Positions 34,117-44,583 of a stretch of 64,000 bases of DNA are shown here, piece after piece. Position numbers and translations under genes: made by a program. The notes beneath the pieces are model-generated. The model was not told where the DNA came from, ran no database searches, and saw only the letters and a program-made list of their open reading frames with translations. Location of the stretch: positions 9,611-73,610 of the forward strand of contig CAYOJJ010000017.1 of the NCBI GenBank assembly GCA_964404255.1. The letters are read 5' to 3'. Source of the DNA: JAFDZW01 sp964404255 (GTDB lineage: Bacteria; Bacteroidota; Ignavibacteria; Palsa-1295). The stretch's first letter is position 1, and each line of letters starts with the position of its first letter.

Positions 34117-35799
34117 CTATCCCTTTTTTATCTTTGTAGCTGTTGGATTGAGCTGCATAGAAAATAGCAGCCGCTCCATCTGCTTAGGGGTGCCTTTTGC
34201 ATAATAGGGCTTTGTCCACTGATCGTCTGAATAGAGATAGGTAGAATCCACTACTTTGCTATCCGAACTGGCCTGACGGCCTGCAACATCTCTAAAATAA
34301 TAATGCTGCCACAGCCGCATGAATTCTCCAAGATAAATATCTGCCACACTAGTATTTCCCTGAATAACCAGCATATTCTCGTCGTTATTGAGGGTTGAAG
34401 CATCGCTAAAATTTGCCGAACCCGAAATAACAGTAGGGTTATCGCTCAGGGGATCGACGAAGAGGTATTTAGTATGCAGGTATTTGACGAACGTATTTAA
34501 GTTCGTCAGCTTTTCATCGAGCCAGCGATGAAGCTTTCCATCGCCCACGGCTTCTGTGTTTAAGACTGCACCAATAGCGATATAATTATTTTTAACTTTG
34601 GAAAAGGTATTAAAGGTATCGCCTTTCTTTTCTAATAATATATACCGCAAATTTTTTCCGGAGCTACCGAGCACTGTAGCCAGCGATTTATTCACTCCGA
34701 ACGCCGCAGTAAAGCCGAGAGACATGCCGGAAGCTTTCATTCTCGAAGCATACCATTCCAGTGCATTAAGTGAGGGTCGGGGACTGAAGATAGGTGTTAT
34801 GCCATTGGCCGCCGCATTTTTCGGGTCCGGGGTCTGCTCAAGATTAAGCTTGCGAAGGGCAGTGGCTGGAGTATCTTTCGAAAGCTCTCCCCAATAGGTC
34901 AGATATTGATCTGCAACTTTTGGATCGCGAACCTGATGCCCTACATTCGATTGTCCGAAAATTCCGCCTGCTGTGAAATTGGTAGAGCCGGTCCAAACCT
35001 GTTGCGGCTTCCCATTCTTGAGTAACACGATAAACTTATTATGAGTAATATAGCTCGGGTTCGCTTTGCGCGGAATCATAAGTTTACCGATACCGGCTTT
35101 TTTGATTGCCGCTTTGCTGGTTTTCTGGGGCTCCGCTTTGCGGCAATCGTAGACGATCTTAACATCGACCCCTCGCTTAGCTGCCGCAGCAAATGCTTCG
35201 AGCACGGGCGGCCAGCTAAATTCATAGACACAAGCTCGAAGCGAATAACTTTTGTCTTTTGCCTGGCCGATATAAGCGATCATCGCTTCTTCCAAACCCC
35301 GCGATAACCATTTATAGGCTTCGTTATTTGGTACTTCGTCCGGCTCTTTGTTGCCGAATTTCCTTGCATAGGCCTGACTGCCGGCCACCCCGCGATTAAA
35401 ATAGATGGCATGAATACCAAGATCTTCATTCTCGGTCGTTACGGAAACAGGGACGGGTTTTCCATATTTCAGATTCTTCGGACTTCCATACACCGGTACC
35501 ACCGAATAAATATACTTGTGATTCGGTTTGGCAGTATAATCGCCCCATAAGAAGGCTTGGATCGGGTGCTCTTGTGTAGAGACCAGCGAGCCGGGTGCAG
35601 GATTCGGGTCAGTCTCTTGAAACGTTCGAAAACCTTTGAGCCAATACTTTTCATTCTCGGTTTTATCCTCGCGCTGGATGGCAAAGCCGAGCAATCCTTT
35701 TGCGGCCGTCGCAGTAGCATCCATACCGAGTAAGACAACATACGTCCCGGCAATGGCCGTGACATTCACTCCGCCGATGGTTTTAGATTGAGTTCTCAT
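34117..35799 (-). CDS. Phospholipase D-fold protein with N-terminal fibronectin-like domain
   Basis: 560 residues, no signal peptide. Residues 1-125 look like a fibronectin type III-like beta domain (GLLGFAIQRED, KYIYSVVPVYGSP). Two PLD-like modules follow. The second has a full HxKx4D motif, YLHTKYLFVD with GSANFSDAS; the first has HNKFIVLL with GSTNFTAGG, so the Asp position is Leu. PLD enzymes cut phosphodiesters in lipids or nucleic acids. It begins 1 base after the stop of the 247-residue gene, so the two are coupled. Cytoplasmic nuclease or lipase cannot be told apart. Confidence 0.82.
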   Translation of the reverse strand: MRTQSKTIGGVNVTAIAGTYVVLLGMDATATAAKGLLGFAIQREDKTENEKYWLKGFRTFQETDPNPAPGSLVSTQEHPIQAFLWGDYTAKPNHKYIYSVVPVYGSPKNLKYGKPVPVSVTTENEDLGIHAIYFNRGVAGSQAYARKFGNKEPDEVPNNEAYKWLSRGLEEAMIAYIGQAKDKSYSLRACVYEFSWPPVLEAFAAAAKRGVDVKIVYDCRKAEPQKTSKAAIKKAGIGKLMIPRKANPSYITHNKFIVLLKNGKPQQVWTGSTNFTAGGIFGQSNVGHQVRDPKVADQYLTYWGELSKDTPATALRKLNLEQTPDPKNAAANGITPIFSPRPSLNALEWYASRMKASGMSLGFTAAFGVNKSLATVLGSSGKNLRYILLEKKGDTFNTFSKVKNNYIAIGAVLNTEAVGDGKLHRWLDEKLTNLNTFVKYLHTKYLFVDPLSDNPTVISGSANFSDASTLNNDENMLVIQGNTSVADIYLGEFMRLWQHYYFRDVAGRQASSDSKVVDSTYLYSDDQWTKPYYAKGTPKQMERLLFSMQLNPTATKIKKG

Positions 35800-35800
35800 A

Positions 35801-36544
35801 TTATTTCTTTGCTGATTTTGAAGGTGATGATGGTTGTGGTTCGTAGAAAAAGGTTACGCGTCCCATACCGGTGTTACCGGTCGATGGTTGAAAAGCGTAA
35901 ACGATCGCTTCATAAAATCCTTTTTTCTTTACCGTCCAGGAGCCGGCAAATTGGCTGGGTGTTCCGGTATAACTAAGCTTTATGGTATCGATCATCCTGC
36001 CGCTATCCATAATGTAGGCGCCAACCTCGAAATCATCGCTATTCCAGATGCCGCCTTTCTCGATGGGGCAGCCGCACATCATGCCAACATTTGCCGCAAA
36101 AGGGACAGTACCCGGTTTTGGCATATTTAAATGAGTAGGAGGAGAAAGTACCTGTAGTAATAAGCCGCGAAGTTCGATGAGTAATCCATCACCGCCGGTA
36201 ATATCTTTACCGGGCACCATCCATTGAGTAACGGTGGTCCGGTTTGCAGATTGCAGCCCGCCAAGGGGTCCATAGGCAGTTACTTCGAGCAAGACCGGTT
36301 CGTTAAGCTCGAACGTGCAATCGAAAGAAGAGGCTTGATCGGTAGGGATCGGCTGGCTTCGAAAGCGTTTTGTTTGCATAATCTGCTCAAGATTTCCGGA
36401 ATCGCCGGTTGTATTTCCCGAGGCAAGGATGGCACCTGTTTGTGCATTCTTAACGGTTACCAATGCGCCGCCCACATCGGCACCGAGAAATTTACCTTCT
36501 TTTGCAATTACCCTGACGGTTAGTTTTGTTTTGATACCAGGCAT
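35801..36544 (-). CDS. Unrecognised 247-residue beta-rich partner of the PLD protein
   Basis: I do not recognise a family. The sequence alternates strands and turns (LTVRVIAKEGKFLGADVGGA, VLLEVTAYGPLGG), resembling carboxypeptidase-regulatory or Ig-like modules, with a central MMCGCPIEKGGIWNSDDF segment holding two Cys, and a Ser/Lys-rich tail. No signal peptide. It precedes the PLD gene by 1 base, TAATATG joining stop and start, and could be its specificity, binding or inhibitor subunit. Confidence 0.7.
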   Translation of the reverse strand: MPGIKTKLTVRVIAKEGKFLGADVGGALVTVKNAQTGAILASGNTTGDSGNLEQIMQTKRFRSQPIPTDQASSFDCTFELNEPVLLEVTAYGPLGGLQSANRTTVTQWMVPGKDITGGDGLLIELRGLLLQVLSPPTHLNMPKPGTVPFAANVGMMCGCPIEKGGIWNSDDFEVGAYIMDSGRMIDTIKLSYTGTPSQFAGSWTVKKKGFYEAIVYAFQPSTGNTGMGRVTFFYEPQPSSPSKSAKK

Positions 36545-36742
36545 AGATGATCGTAGAGATGGATGATGGTTGTTACGAATTCCTAAAAATCGTACAGCAA
36601 CCGTTGACAGTAAAACTGCTTATAGATAGCCAATTTACAGTCTTTGGTTCCGGTTTGTCAGTGACGAAGAATAATTGTCCGGGAGCAACCTTTCAGGTAG
36701 ATGGTGTTCTACAATGCTACTACCACTTCTACGCATAAACGA

Positions 36743-39346
36743 ATGACTTCTTCGGAGATACGACAAAGCTTTTTAGATTTTTTTAAGAGCAAAGGGCATA
36801 CCATTGTTCCGAGCGCGCCGGTAATTCCTCATGGCGATCGGACGCTATTGTTCACGAATGCGGGTATGAACCAGTTCAAGGATGTTTTCCTCGGAGAGGG
36901 TACGCGTCCCTATACAAGAGCCGCCGATACCCAGAAGTGCCTTCGCGTATCCGGTAAACATAATGACCTCGAAGAAGTAGGCCATGATACCTATCACCAT
37001 ACGCTTTTCGAGATGCTCGGCAACTGGAGCTTTGGTGATTATTACAAGCGGGAAGCCATAGAATGGGCGTGGGAGTTGTTGACAAAAGTCTGGAAGCTCG
37101 ATAAGAGCCGCCTCTATGCTACGGTTTTTGAAAATGATGATGAAGCTGCTGAACTTTGGGCAACAGTGACGGATATCGATCCCACTCATATCCAGAAGTT
37201 TGGGGCTAAAGATAATTTTTGGGAAATGGGTGAGACCGGCCCTTGTGGACCGTGCTCGGAAATACATTATGATAAAACGGTAGATAAATCAGGCGCCAAA
37301 TTAGTAAATGCCGGTTCACCAGAAGTAGTCGAGATCTGGAATCTCGTCTTCATCCAGAATAATCGTCGCGCTGATGGCTCGCTTGAAGAGCTTCCGGCAA
37401 AGCACGTCGATACGGGAATGGGCTTCGAACGCGTAACGGCTGTTATGCAGGACAAGGCATCGAACTACGATACCGATGTCTTTTCTCCGTATATCTCCTG
37501 GATGGTTGAAAAGAGTAAGATACCCTACGGAGCAGAAATAAAGCCTACCGATACCTCCGGCCTCGACGCCAAACCTGCTTCCGATGAGACCGATATTGCC
37601 ATGCGTGTTATTGCCGATCACGTCCGTGCCTTAAGCTGCGCCATTGCCGATGGTGCGCTTCCGGGTAATGAAGGCCGGGGCTATGTACTTCGCCGCATTT
37701 TGCGCCGCGCTGCGCGCTATGGAAGAAAGCTTGGTTTTACCGAGCCGTTTATCTGTGAGCTTTCCGGGGTTGTTGCGCAGACAATGGGTATTGCCTTTCC
37801 GGAGCTGCGCGAACGCCGTGACCTCGTGTATAAAGTAATCAAGGCAGAAGAGGAGAGCTTTAATGTGACCCTCGATCGAGGGCTGATGCTTTTCGATGAG
37901 ATCACTTCGAAGGGTGGTACGGAAGTGAGCGGCGACGACGCATTTAAACTCTACGATACCTTTGGCTTTCCGATCGATCTTACTCAGGTCTTAGCAGGGG
38001 AGCGTAAGCTCGGCCTGGATATGAAACGTTTCGCTGCACTGCTCGATGAGCAGAAAGAGCGGAGTAAACGGGTTCATCAGGCAAAGAAGCATAAAGAAAT
38101 TGCAACTACAGAGACCTTCGATGCAATTTCGGAATTTTTAGGGTACGATCAGCTTGCTTCCGAAGGAAAAGTAATTCATGTCGAGGACGATCTCGTCGTA
38201 CTCGATAGGACTCCGTTCTATGCCGAATCCGGCGGACAGATCTCCGATACGGGTATGCTTATCATCGGTGGCGATCCGTATCGCGTAGTCGATGTTCGCA
38301 AGCTTGCCGGTGGTACGGCGATCGGTCATATCATCGAACGTGAGGAAGGAAATATATCGGAAGGAGCGAAGACTATCGCCGAAGTCGATACTATTCGCCG
38401 CTACGATATTATGCGTAATCACTCGGCAACGCACCTGATGCACTCGGGATTGCGTAGTATTCTTGGTGAGCATGTTCATCAAGCCGGGTCATTGGTAACC
38501 GAAGATCGTCTGCGGTTTGACTTTGCTCATTTCCAGAAGGTGAGTGAGGAAGAACTCCGCGATATAGAAGCATTAGTCAACGAGAAAATTCGTGAAGCAA
38601 TACCGCTGGTGCATCATCGTAACATCCCGTTCGATGAAGCAAAGAAAATGGGAGCGCTGATGTTCTTCGGCGACAAGTACGGTTCTCATGTGAATGTCGT
38701 TGATTTCGGACCATTCTCCCGTGAATTCTGTGGTGGTACTCATGTAGGTAATACGGCTGAGATTGGTTTATTTAAATTTGTCCATGAAGGTAGTATTGCA
38801 AGCGGTACCCGCCGTATCGAAGCAGTAACCGGTCGTGGTATCGAGCGATTTATTGCAGAGCAAATTGCAAAGACGGAAGAGCTTTCTCGCGAACGCGACC
38901 TGCTCGAAGAAGAAAAGCGCCGTCTGGAAAAAGAAATTGCCCGTTTAAAATTATCTTTCCGTAAAGAGGAAGCCGATGCCATTTCAAAAGGAGCTTCGCC
39001 CTTAAGCGGCACTTCGGTGAAGCTTGCTACCAAGCTCGTTAGTGCTGCCGACGGAGAAGAATTCAAATCTTTTGCCGAAATGGTGCAGGCATCTATGGGT
39101 AATGGAGCGGTTGTTGTTCTCGGTGCTCCGATAGAAGATAAGGCTTCTATTATTACGCTGGTGTCCGATGATCTTGCTAAAGAAAAGAAGATCGCTGCCG
39201 GAAAACTTGTCGGCGCTGTTGCCGAGATCGTTGGCGGCAAGGGTGGCGGACGACCGAACTTCGCTCAGGCTGGCGGTAAGGATCCTGCGAGGCTTTCTGA
39301 AGCATTGGCGGCCGCGGAAGGAATTATTCGTTCGATGCTTTCGTAA
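36743..39346 (+). CDS. alaS: Alanyl-tRNA synthetase
   Basis: 867 residues, standard for the full bacterial enzyme. Class II catalytic core 1-400 starts SSEIRQSFLDFFKSKGHTIV with DRTLLFTNAGMNQFKDVF; tRNA-recognition and editing domains follow, with the zinc/editing motifs NHSATHLMHSGLR and FCGGTHVGNTAEI; the C-terminal part has a coiled coil (LLEEEKRRLEKEIARLKLS) and the C-Ala domain with GGKGGGRPNFAQAGG. Start ATG at 36743; the frame is open 14 codons further but reads as non-family sequence. dacB begins 17 bases after. Confidence 0.97.
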   Translation: MTSSEIRQSFLDFFKSKGHTIVPSAPVIPHGDRTLLFTNAGMNQFKDVFLGEGTRPYTRAADTQKCLRVSGKHNDLEEVGHDTYHHTLFEMLGNWSFGDYYKREAIEWAWELLTKVWKLDKSRLYATVFENDDEAAELWATVTDIDPTHIQKFGAKDNFWEMGETGPCGPCSEIHYDKTVDKSGAKLVNAGSPEVVEIWNLVFIQNNRRADGSLEELPAKHVDTGMGFERVTAVMQDKASNYDTDVFSPYISWMVEKSKIPYGAEIKPTDTSGLDAKPASDETDIAMRVIADHVRALSCAIADGALPGNEGRGYVLRRILRRAARYGRKLGFTEPFICELSGVVAQTMGIAFPELRERRDLVYKVIKAEEESFNVTLDRGLMLFDEITSKGGTEVSGDDAFKLYDTFGFPIDLTQVLAGERKLGLDMKRFAALLDEQKERSKRVHQAKKHKEIATTETFDAISEFLGYDQLASEGKVIHVEDDLVVLDRTPFYAESGGQISDTGMLIIGGDPYRVVDVRKLAGGTAIGHIIEREEGNISEGAKTIAEVDTIRRYDIMRNHSATHLMHSGLRSILGEHVHQAGSLVTEDRLRFDFAHFQKVSEEELRDIEALVNEKIREAIPLVHHRNIPFDEAKKMGALMFFGDKYGSHVNVVDFGPFSREFCGGTHVGNTAEIGLFKFVHEGSIASGTRRIEAVTGRGIERFIAEQIAKTEELSRERDLLEEEKRRLEKEIARLKLSFRKEEADAISKGASPLSGTSVKLATKLVSAADGEEFKSFAEMVQASMGNGAVVVLGAPIEDKASIITLVSDDLAKEKKIAAGKLVGAVAEIVGGKGGGRPNFAQAGGKDPARLSEALAAAEGIIRSMLS

Positions 39347-39363
39347 ATAACTAAGGAAGTGAC

Positions 39364-41208
39364 GTGGGGTTGAAAGCGGCTGTTCTTATTCTCTCTCTAT
39401 TATTTTCTTCACTGGTAGTGAAGGCACAGCCGTATGCCTACGATTCGACGAATACACCTCTTACTATCCATTTTCAAAGTACGACAGCCGATACGGCGAT
39501 TGCCCTCAACGGGCTGCGCTCCGAGCTTGCTTCGATCCTACCAAATACGGCTTACAAGAAAATGACACCGGCTTGTAAAGTGGTTTTTTATGAGCCCGAT
39601 AATTCCTTACACCCTATCTATGCGGTAAACCCGGACTTACCGGTAATGCCGGCCTCAGTAGAAAAGTTATTTACCACTTCGACAGTACTTTGGGCGCTTG
39701 GCTCAGATTATACCTTTAAGACAAGGCTCGATTTGCTTCCTGCCGCCAGAGTTGAAGGTCGTTCGGTTATTGGTAATATCTACCTGAGGCCAAGTGGCGA
39801 CCCTACACTTTCGATGAGCGATTTCGATGAGATCGCCAAGAAATTAAAAGAGGTTGGTATTGATCAGATCGAAGGAGATATTGTCAGCGATCTTTCCGAT
39901 GACGATATTCTCACTCCCGATGCCAAACGCTACTTCGCCCAGCATACTGAAGAGATGGTGACTTCTCAGGGCGGCGGAGATTCGACGGCTGGAGATAATA
40001 CGACTGAGATTAATGACGATGAGGAAAAACCTTCGGTAGAAAATAGCGATAATGACGAAGAAGAAAATGAAGGCGCTATCCCCGGATATATTTCTGCTTC
40101 GCCTAACTTTTTTATCGATCGAAATATTGTAACTCTTCGGGTTACGGCCGGCTCAAAAAAAGGCGAGCCGGTACATATCACTCTTACCCCTCCGCTCGCT
40201 ACGGTAAAAATTGTAAATCATGCTACCACGGGTGCAGCATCGAGCATCAGTTATAAAAAAGTGAAGGTCGGCAAAGGGCGCCGAGCGAAAGTCAAAAATG
40301 TAGCGATTAAAAGTCGTTCGCCATACACGTTGCATCTGACGGCGACCACTACGAAAGAAGGCGCCCAATTTCTCACGCTTACCGGAGTTATTCCAGCGCG
40401 CCGCTCAAAGCAATATACCGTGCCGATCAAAGATGTACCGATGACGATGGCCGCTCTGCTCAAATGGAGATTAGAGCAAAATGGTATTCGCATTTCTGGT
40501 ACGGCTCGTTCCGGCAGGCCGCCTAAAGGGGTCAATGAGTATAGAACGTTGATTGAAAAAGAAACCCCTCTACTCGATCTGCTGAGAGTTACTAATAAAC
40601 GCAGCGATAATTTTTTGGCAGAGTCGATGTTCCGGAAGTTGTCCTCGATCGCCGATGTTGCGGCTACTAACCCTGCCGAGCGAAGCAGAAAACTTATCCG
40701 CTCCTGGATGGATGTTTTGAGTGTGAATTGCCAGAACGGGTATTGTGCCGATGGCTCGGGGCTTTCGCATGATAATCATACGACAGCAACGACCGTGATC
40801 GATCTTTTGCATGGCATAAGAACCCGCGAGAAGATGTATCCGGATTTTGTCTCGACCCTTTCGGTGGCCGGTGTCGATGGCACAACCCGTGGACGAATGA
40901 TCAATTCTGCCGCCTTTAATAATGCACACAGCAAGACCGGTACGCTAAATGCCGTCACTGCTCTGGCAGGATATGTAAGTACCCGCGATGGGCAATTGGC
41001 TTCCTATTTTATAACTATGCAAAATATGCATGGCGGAGTCAAAGGGTATAAATATATCCAGGACCAGATCGTCCAGAAACTTGCCGGTTTTAGCTATGCA
41101 GATTACATCGCGAAATATGCGCCGGCTCCGGCGATAACACCTCCGCCAGCATTTACAGCACCCGCACCCCGGGATAGCACCTCCAGCCCAAGTTCCAGTA
41201 ATAAATAA
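39364..41208 (+). CDS. dacB: D-alanyl-D-alanine carboxypeptidase/endopeptidase (PBP4 family)
   Basis: 614 residues, periplasmic peptidoglycan hydrolase of the low-molecular-mass class C penicillin-binding proteins. Signal peptide 1-21 ends VVKAQ. Active-site motifs in order: SVEK within PASVEKLFTTS (about residue 98), SDN within KRSDNFLAES, and KTG within HSKTGTLNAV. Between the first and second lies the family's extra domain, here enlarged by an acidic stretch (NDDEEKPSVENSDNDEEENE, about 215-240). The C-terminus is Pro/Ala/Ser-rich. GTG start, 17 bases after alaS. Confidence 0.92.
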   Translation: MGLKAAVLILSLLFSSLVVKAQPYAYDSTNTPLTIHFQSTTADTAIALNGLRSELASILPNTAYKKMTPACKVVFYEPDNSLHPIYAVNPDLPVMPASVEKLFTTSTVLWALGSDYTFKTRLDLLPAARVEGRSVIGNIYLRPSGDPTLSMSDFDEIAKKLKEVGIDQIEGDIVSDLSDDDILTPDAKRYFAQHTEEMVTSQGGGDSTAGDNTTEINDDEEKPSVENSDNDEEENEGAIPGYISASPNFFIDRNIVTLRVTAGSKKGEPVHITLTPPLATVKIVNHATTGAASSISYKKVKVGKGRRAKVKNVAIKSRSPYTLHLTATTTKEGAQFLTLTGVIPARRSKQYTVPIKDVPMTMAALLKWRLEQNGIRISGTARSGRPPKGVNEYRTLIEKETPLLDLLRVTNKRSDNFLAESMFRKLSSIADVAATNPAERSRKLIRSWMDVLSVNCQNGYCADGSGLSHDNHTTATTVIDLLHGIRTREKMYPDFVSTLSVAGVDGTTRGRMINSAAFNNAHSKTGTLNAVTALAGYVSTRDGQLASYFITMQNMHGGVKGYKYIQDQIVQKLAGFSYADYIAKYAPAPAITPPPAFTAPAPRDSTSSPSSSNK

Positions 41209-41229
41209 ATCAGCGATTATTGTTTTTAT

Positions 41230-41253
41230 AAAGCGTCCGCCAGATCGCTTTTT
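41230..41253 (+). terminator. Short terminator-like hairpin after dacB
   Basis: AAAGCG, 10-base loop, CGCTTT followed by TTG, 21 bases after the dacB stop. The stem is short; moderate support. Confidence 0.5.
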
Positions 41254-41325
41254 GTAACTTTAAGAAGCTAAAGCGTTCTTACCTTAAATGACTTCGTCTT
41301 CTCTAAAGACACGCGAACGCTTGAA

Positions 41326-44300
41326 ATGAAAAAAATACTGCTTCTTCTGTTATTTATCTTAAATACATCAGGTCTTTGGGCTCAGCATATAGGTATTCCA
41401 AGCCAGGGAAGGGAATATTTTATCGGATTAATTCCTCCTTCATTTAATTATTATACGACACCTGATATTCTTGCTTATTATGGCAAATATATCTTTATTA
41501 GCTCTCCGAATGCCACAGTAGTGAAGATCTCTTATTATGATTCTGATGGTCATGAATCTATCCCGGATACTTTCACCGTCGCGGCAAATACTTCTATTCA
41601 AATTCCACTGCAGCTTCCGGTTCCGAAGACCCAGCCAAAAGGGGATACAATTGAATTTACAAGTTGTCATGTAGTATGTTCGGCACCGGCAACCGTAGAA
41701 TTTTTCAGCAAGGGCGCTTGCGCCGGCGGCTCCTATCTTGCATTACCCGTTCAATGCTGGGGACAGAATTATGTGGTAATGAGCTATCATGATAATCCGG
41801 GAGGAGTGGGTGGCATTCTGACACATGAAAATTCATCCGGCGCTTGTGAAATTCTTGGTGCTTATGATAATACCTTGGTAACTGTCACTCCGGTATCGAC
41901 AACCCGAGGTGGTCATCCCGGATTGTTCTGTGGAAAAAATGCCGGAGGTGGTTCTGCTTCAAAAGCCTATACTATTTTACTCAAGCGAGGACAGACCTAT
42001 ACGATTTACTCAGCAGGTCTTGATCCGGGCTGCGATCTATCCGGCTCGACTATCACTTCAACGAAGCCGATCGCTGTTCTTGCAGGTCATGAAAATGCTC
42101 TTTCCGATAGTGGAAGTGTTGGTTTCACAGTGGAGGAAAGGAATTACATGATCGAGCAATTGCTGCCTGTCGAAATGTGGGATACTACAGGGTATTTATC
42201 TATTCCAATGTTCGATGCTAAAGGTGGGATAGGGGGAGAGGGTGATGAGTACAAATTATTTTATGGAGGCGGTGGAAGCACCGGTTTGGGTAAACCCACA
42301 GCTTCTATTATCAGTGACCCCGGAGCTTTCCAATTTTCAATATCTCCCTATCAATTTCCGGTACCTTCTTTTGTTACCGAAACCCCGCGTCATTCATTCT
42401 CTTTGCAAAGTGCACAATTCGCTGAAATGCAATATGATCAGCGTATGCAGGCAAGTACGGGAATAGCCCCGGCACCGGAAATGATGAGTGTGGTACCCTT
42501 TTCAAGATGGTTGACGAGCTATTCTATTTTTATTCCGGGAGATACTCTGTATACTTCACAGGGTCATTTTGTAGGAGTAATTTGCCGTAATGTAGATTAC
42601 CAAAAAGATTCGATATTAATTTTAGTAGATGGAGGGAAAGCAGCGCCTATTAGAAAAAGTGGGTTATCCCAACAAAAACAATTTTCCATGCCTGATTATC
42701 CTGCCTATATAGGTGTGGTATTAAAAATCCCTGGTAATACCAGTTTGCAATTTAAGAGTATTACTTTTGGAGACGATAACATGCAATATGAACCCTTTAT
42801 GGTTTATTCCTATGGCTTTCAGAGTTTTAATCCTTCCAAACCAGTAGGAAGTTTCGATGGGAAAGATTTCTTTTATGAATATGCCCATCCCGCTGGATGT
42901 AGCTATATAAATCCCAGCATTGATACCTCTAATTTATCAGCTTCGGTTCAAGCGTTATGTAATGGCTGGAGAATTTGTGTCAATAGTACAACGCTTAAGG
43001 GGAATGGCATACGATATGTGGAATTACTAAATTATCCTTTTTTGATTCATACCGGTCGTGACCAACATATAACCCATTCAGGTTATAATATAGAAATCGA
43101 TCGTTCTATTGATCCACTGCAAAAAGGTGATATCATTCTTCCGGGTACGGATTCATCATTCTGCTTTACGGTTTACCGTAAGAATGCTCTCGATACCAGT
43201 CATTTAGCAGTAGCTATTTATGATAATGCGGGGAATGAAATTATCGTGGAAGCTTCCACTCTGGGAATATTTAGCGATGCCGCCAATGGGGATCTGCATA
43301 ATCAAAATGCCAATACTTATTACTTTACTGCGACCCCAAAAGATTCTACTCATTGTGGAATATTGACCCTGCGTAGTGCCGATAAAACGAATACCATTTT
43401 TACTACTATCGATTCTATTTATTTAAAAAGTGGTAATAGCGGTATTTCTATATCGGCAACTTTACCTCAACTACCATTTACTTTAAATACAAATTCATCT
43501 TTTGCCATTCCCTTATGTATTCATGCGGATGGTTCACTACAATACTCTGACACCCTCATTATAGTGACCTCCTGCGGTTTTGTGAGGAAAATAGGTCTTA
43601 CTGCCCAAGGTTTGTATGCTCGTCTAAGTGTAGCTGATGCTTCCTATGGAGAAGTGCTGGTGGATAATACTTTATGTAAAACTATATCCTTTACCAATAC
43701 TGGCACCGCACCTGTGGTAATCCGTTCTCTTTCCCTAAGTGATACCACTAACTTCTGGATTGCTAATATTAACCAGTCTCTCCCTGCTACACTAAATCCT
43801 GGAGGGATTCTTACGGTGACGTGCTGCTTTCATCCGGGCGAATTAAAAGAGTATTCGGCGGTACTTTCAGTAAGTACCGATCTTTCATCGGACGATCTTC
43901 AGATCTCAAAAATAATTTCTGCTTTGGAAGGTAAAGGTGGCAAAGTTACTCTCTCGTGGATACCTACGGAAGCTGACTTTATACTCGATTCATCAGCGAT
44001 CGGAGATTCCTTTAAGGTGTTAGTTCTTAAAAATACTTCGGCCTTTGCGGCAACGGTCACCCATGTGAATATTATAGGAAAAGATTCGGAGGAGTTTAAT
44101 ATCATTAGTACGCAAAATGGTAGGGTGGATAATTATAATTTACCAGCGCATGATAGTAATTGGTATAAACTGGTATTCCAACCCGACCTGACCAAACCCT
44201 CACCAGCAACTTTTGCCGAACGGATAGCAACGCTTCGCTGCCAATATTTCGCTATTCCAGCGGAGAATCTTCTCGATACAACAGATGCTCTATTAAAAGG

Positions 44301-44583
44301 CTCATTTACCGGCCCATCAATAGTGAAATCAAAGGAGGGCGAAGATGGCTTTGCTTATATTGATGGCCCGAATATAGAAGTAATTCTTCCGCGAACGGAT
44401 GGAACGCAGTTTGATGCTATCTTATATGATCTACTCGGAAAGGAAGTAAGTCATTGGAATCAAGCACCCATCGAAAGTAAATTACATCTATTGCTACCTG
44501 ACTTGCCGACTGGAATATACATCCTTGTGGTCTATTCCGGCTATGAGCAGTATCGCTATAAGGTGCAGCTTTTGAAAAATTGA
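41326..44583 (+). CDS. IgGFc-binding-like T9SS-exported surface protein, paralog 1
   Basis: 1085 residues. Signal peptide ends NTSGLWAQ. Residues about 20-480 are an IgGFc-binding-type domain, with GREYFIGLIP, CAGGSYLALPVQCWGQNYVV, SYHDNPGGVGG and VLAGHENALSD. Residues about 650-930 hold two Ig-like, choice-of-anchor D (ASPM/Hydin-like) modules with CKTISFTNTGTAPVVIRSLS. The last 75 are a T9SS type A sorting domain (YDLLGKEVSHW, LPTGIYILVVYSG). Probably a surface adhesin. A diverged copy follows at 44789; both on the same strand. Confidence 0.85.
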   Translation: MKKILLLLLFILNTSGLWAQHIGIPSQGREYFIGLIPPSFNYYTTPDILAYYGKYIFISSPNATVVKISYYDSDGHESIPDTFTVAANTSIQIPLQLPVPKTQPKGDTIEFTSCHVVCSAPATVEFFSKGACAGGSYLALPVQCWGQNYVVMSYHDNPGGVGGILTHENSSGACEILGAYDNTLVTVTPVSTTRGGHPGLFCGKNAGGGSASKAYTILLKRGQTYTIYSAGLDPGCDLSGSTITSTKPIAVLAGHENALSDSGSVGFTVEERNYMIEQLLPVEMWDTTGYLSIPMFDAKGGIGGEGDEYKLFYGGGGSTGLGKPTASIISDPGAFQFSISPYQFPVPSFVTETPRHSFSLQSAQFAEMQYDQRMQASTGIAPAPEMMSVVPFSRWLTSYSIFIPGDTLYTSQGHFVGVICRNVDYQKDSILILVDGGKAAPIRKSGLSQQKQFSMPDYPAYIGVVLKIPGNTSLQFKSITFGDDNMQYEPFMVYSYGFQSFNPSKPVGSFDGKDFFYEYAHPAGCSYINPSIDTSNLSASVQALCNGWRICVNSTTLKGNGIRYVELLNYPFLIHTGRDQHITHSGYNIEIDRSIDPLQKGDIILPGTDSSFCFTVYRKNALDTSHLAVAIYDNAGNEIIVEASTLGIFSDAANGDLHNQNANTYYFTATPKDSTHCGILTLRSADKTNTIFTTIDSIYLKSGNSGISISATLPQLPFTLNTNSSFAIPLCIHADGSLQYSDTLIIVTSCGFVRKIGLTAQGLYARLSVADASYGEVLVDNTLCKTISFTNTGTAPVVIRSLSLSDTTNFWIANINQSLPATLNPGGILTVTCCFHPGELKEYSAVLSVSTDLSSDDLQISKIISALEGKGGKVTLSWIPTEADFILDSSAIGDSFKVLVLKNTSAFAATVTHVNIIGKDSEEFNIISTQNGRVDNYNLPAHDSNWYKLVFQPDLTKPSPATFAERIATLRCQYFAIPAENLLDTTDALLKGSFTGPSIVKSKEGEDGFAYIDGPNIEVILPRTDGTQFDAILYDLLGKEVSHWNQAPIESKLHLLLPDLPTGIYILVVYSGYEQYRYKVQLLKN

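Noticed and set aside
34129..34136. TATCTTTG on the plus strand, matching the -7 box
   Set aside because: It lies within the end of the PLD gene with no plus-strand gene downstream; chance match.
36547..36738. 63-residue open frame before alaS
   Set aside because: No family features, and it runs into the alaS start; more likely the alaS leader.
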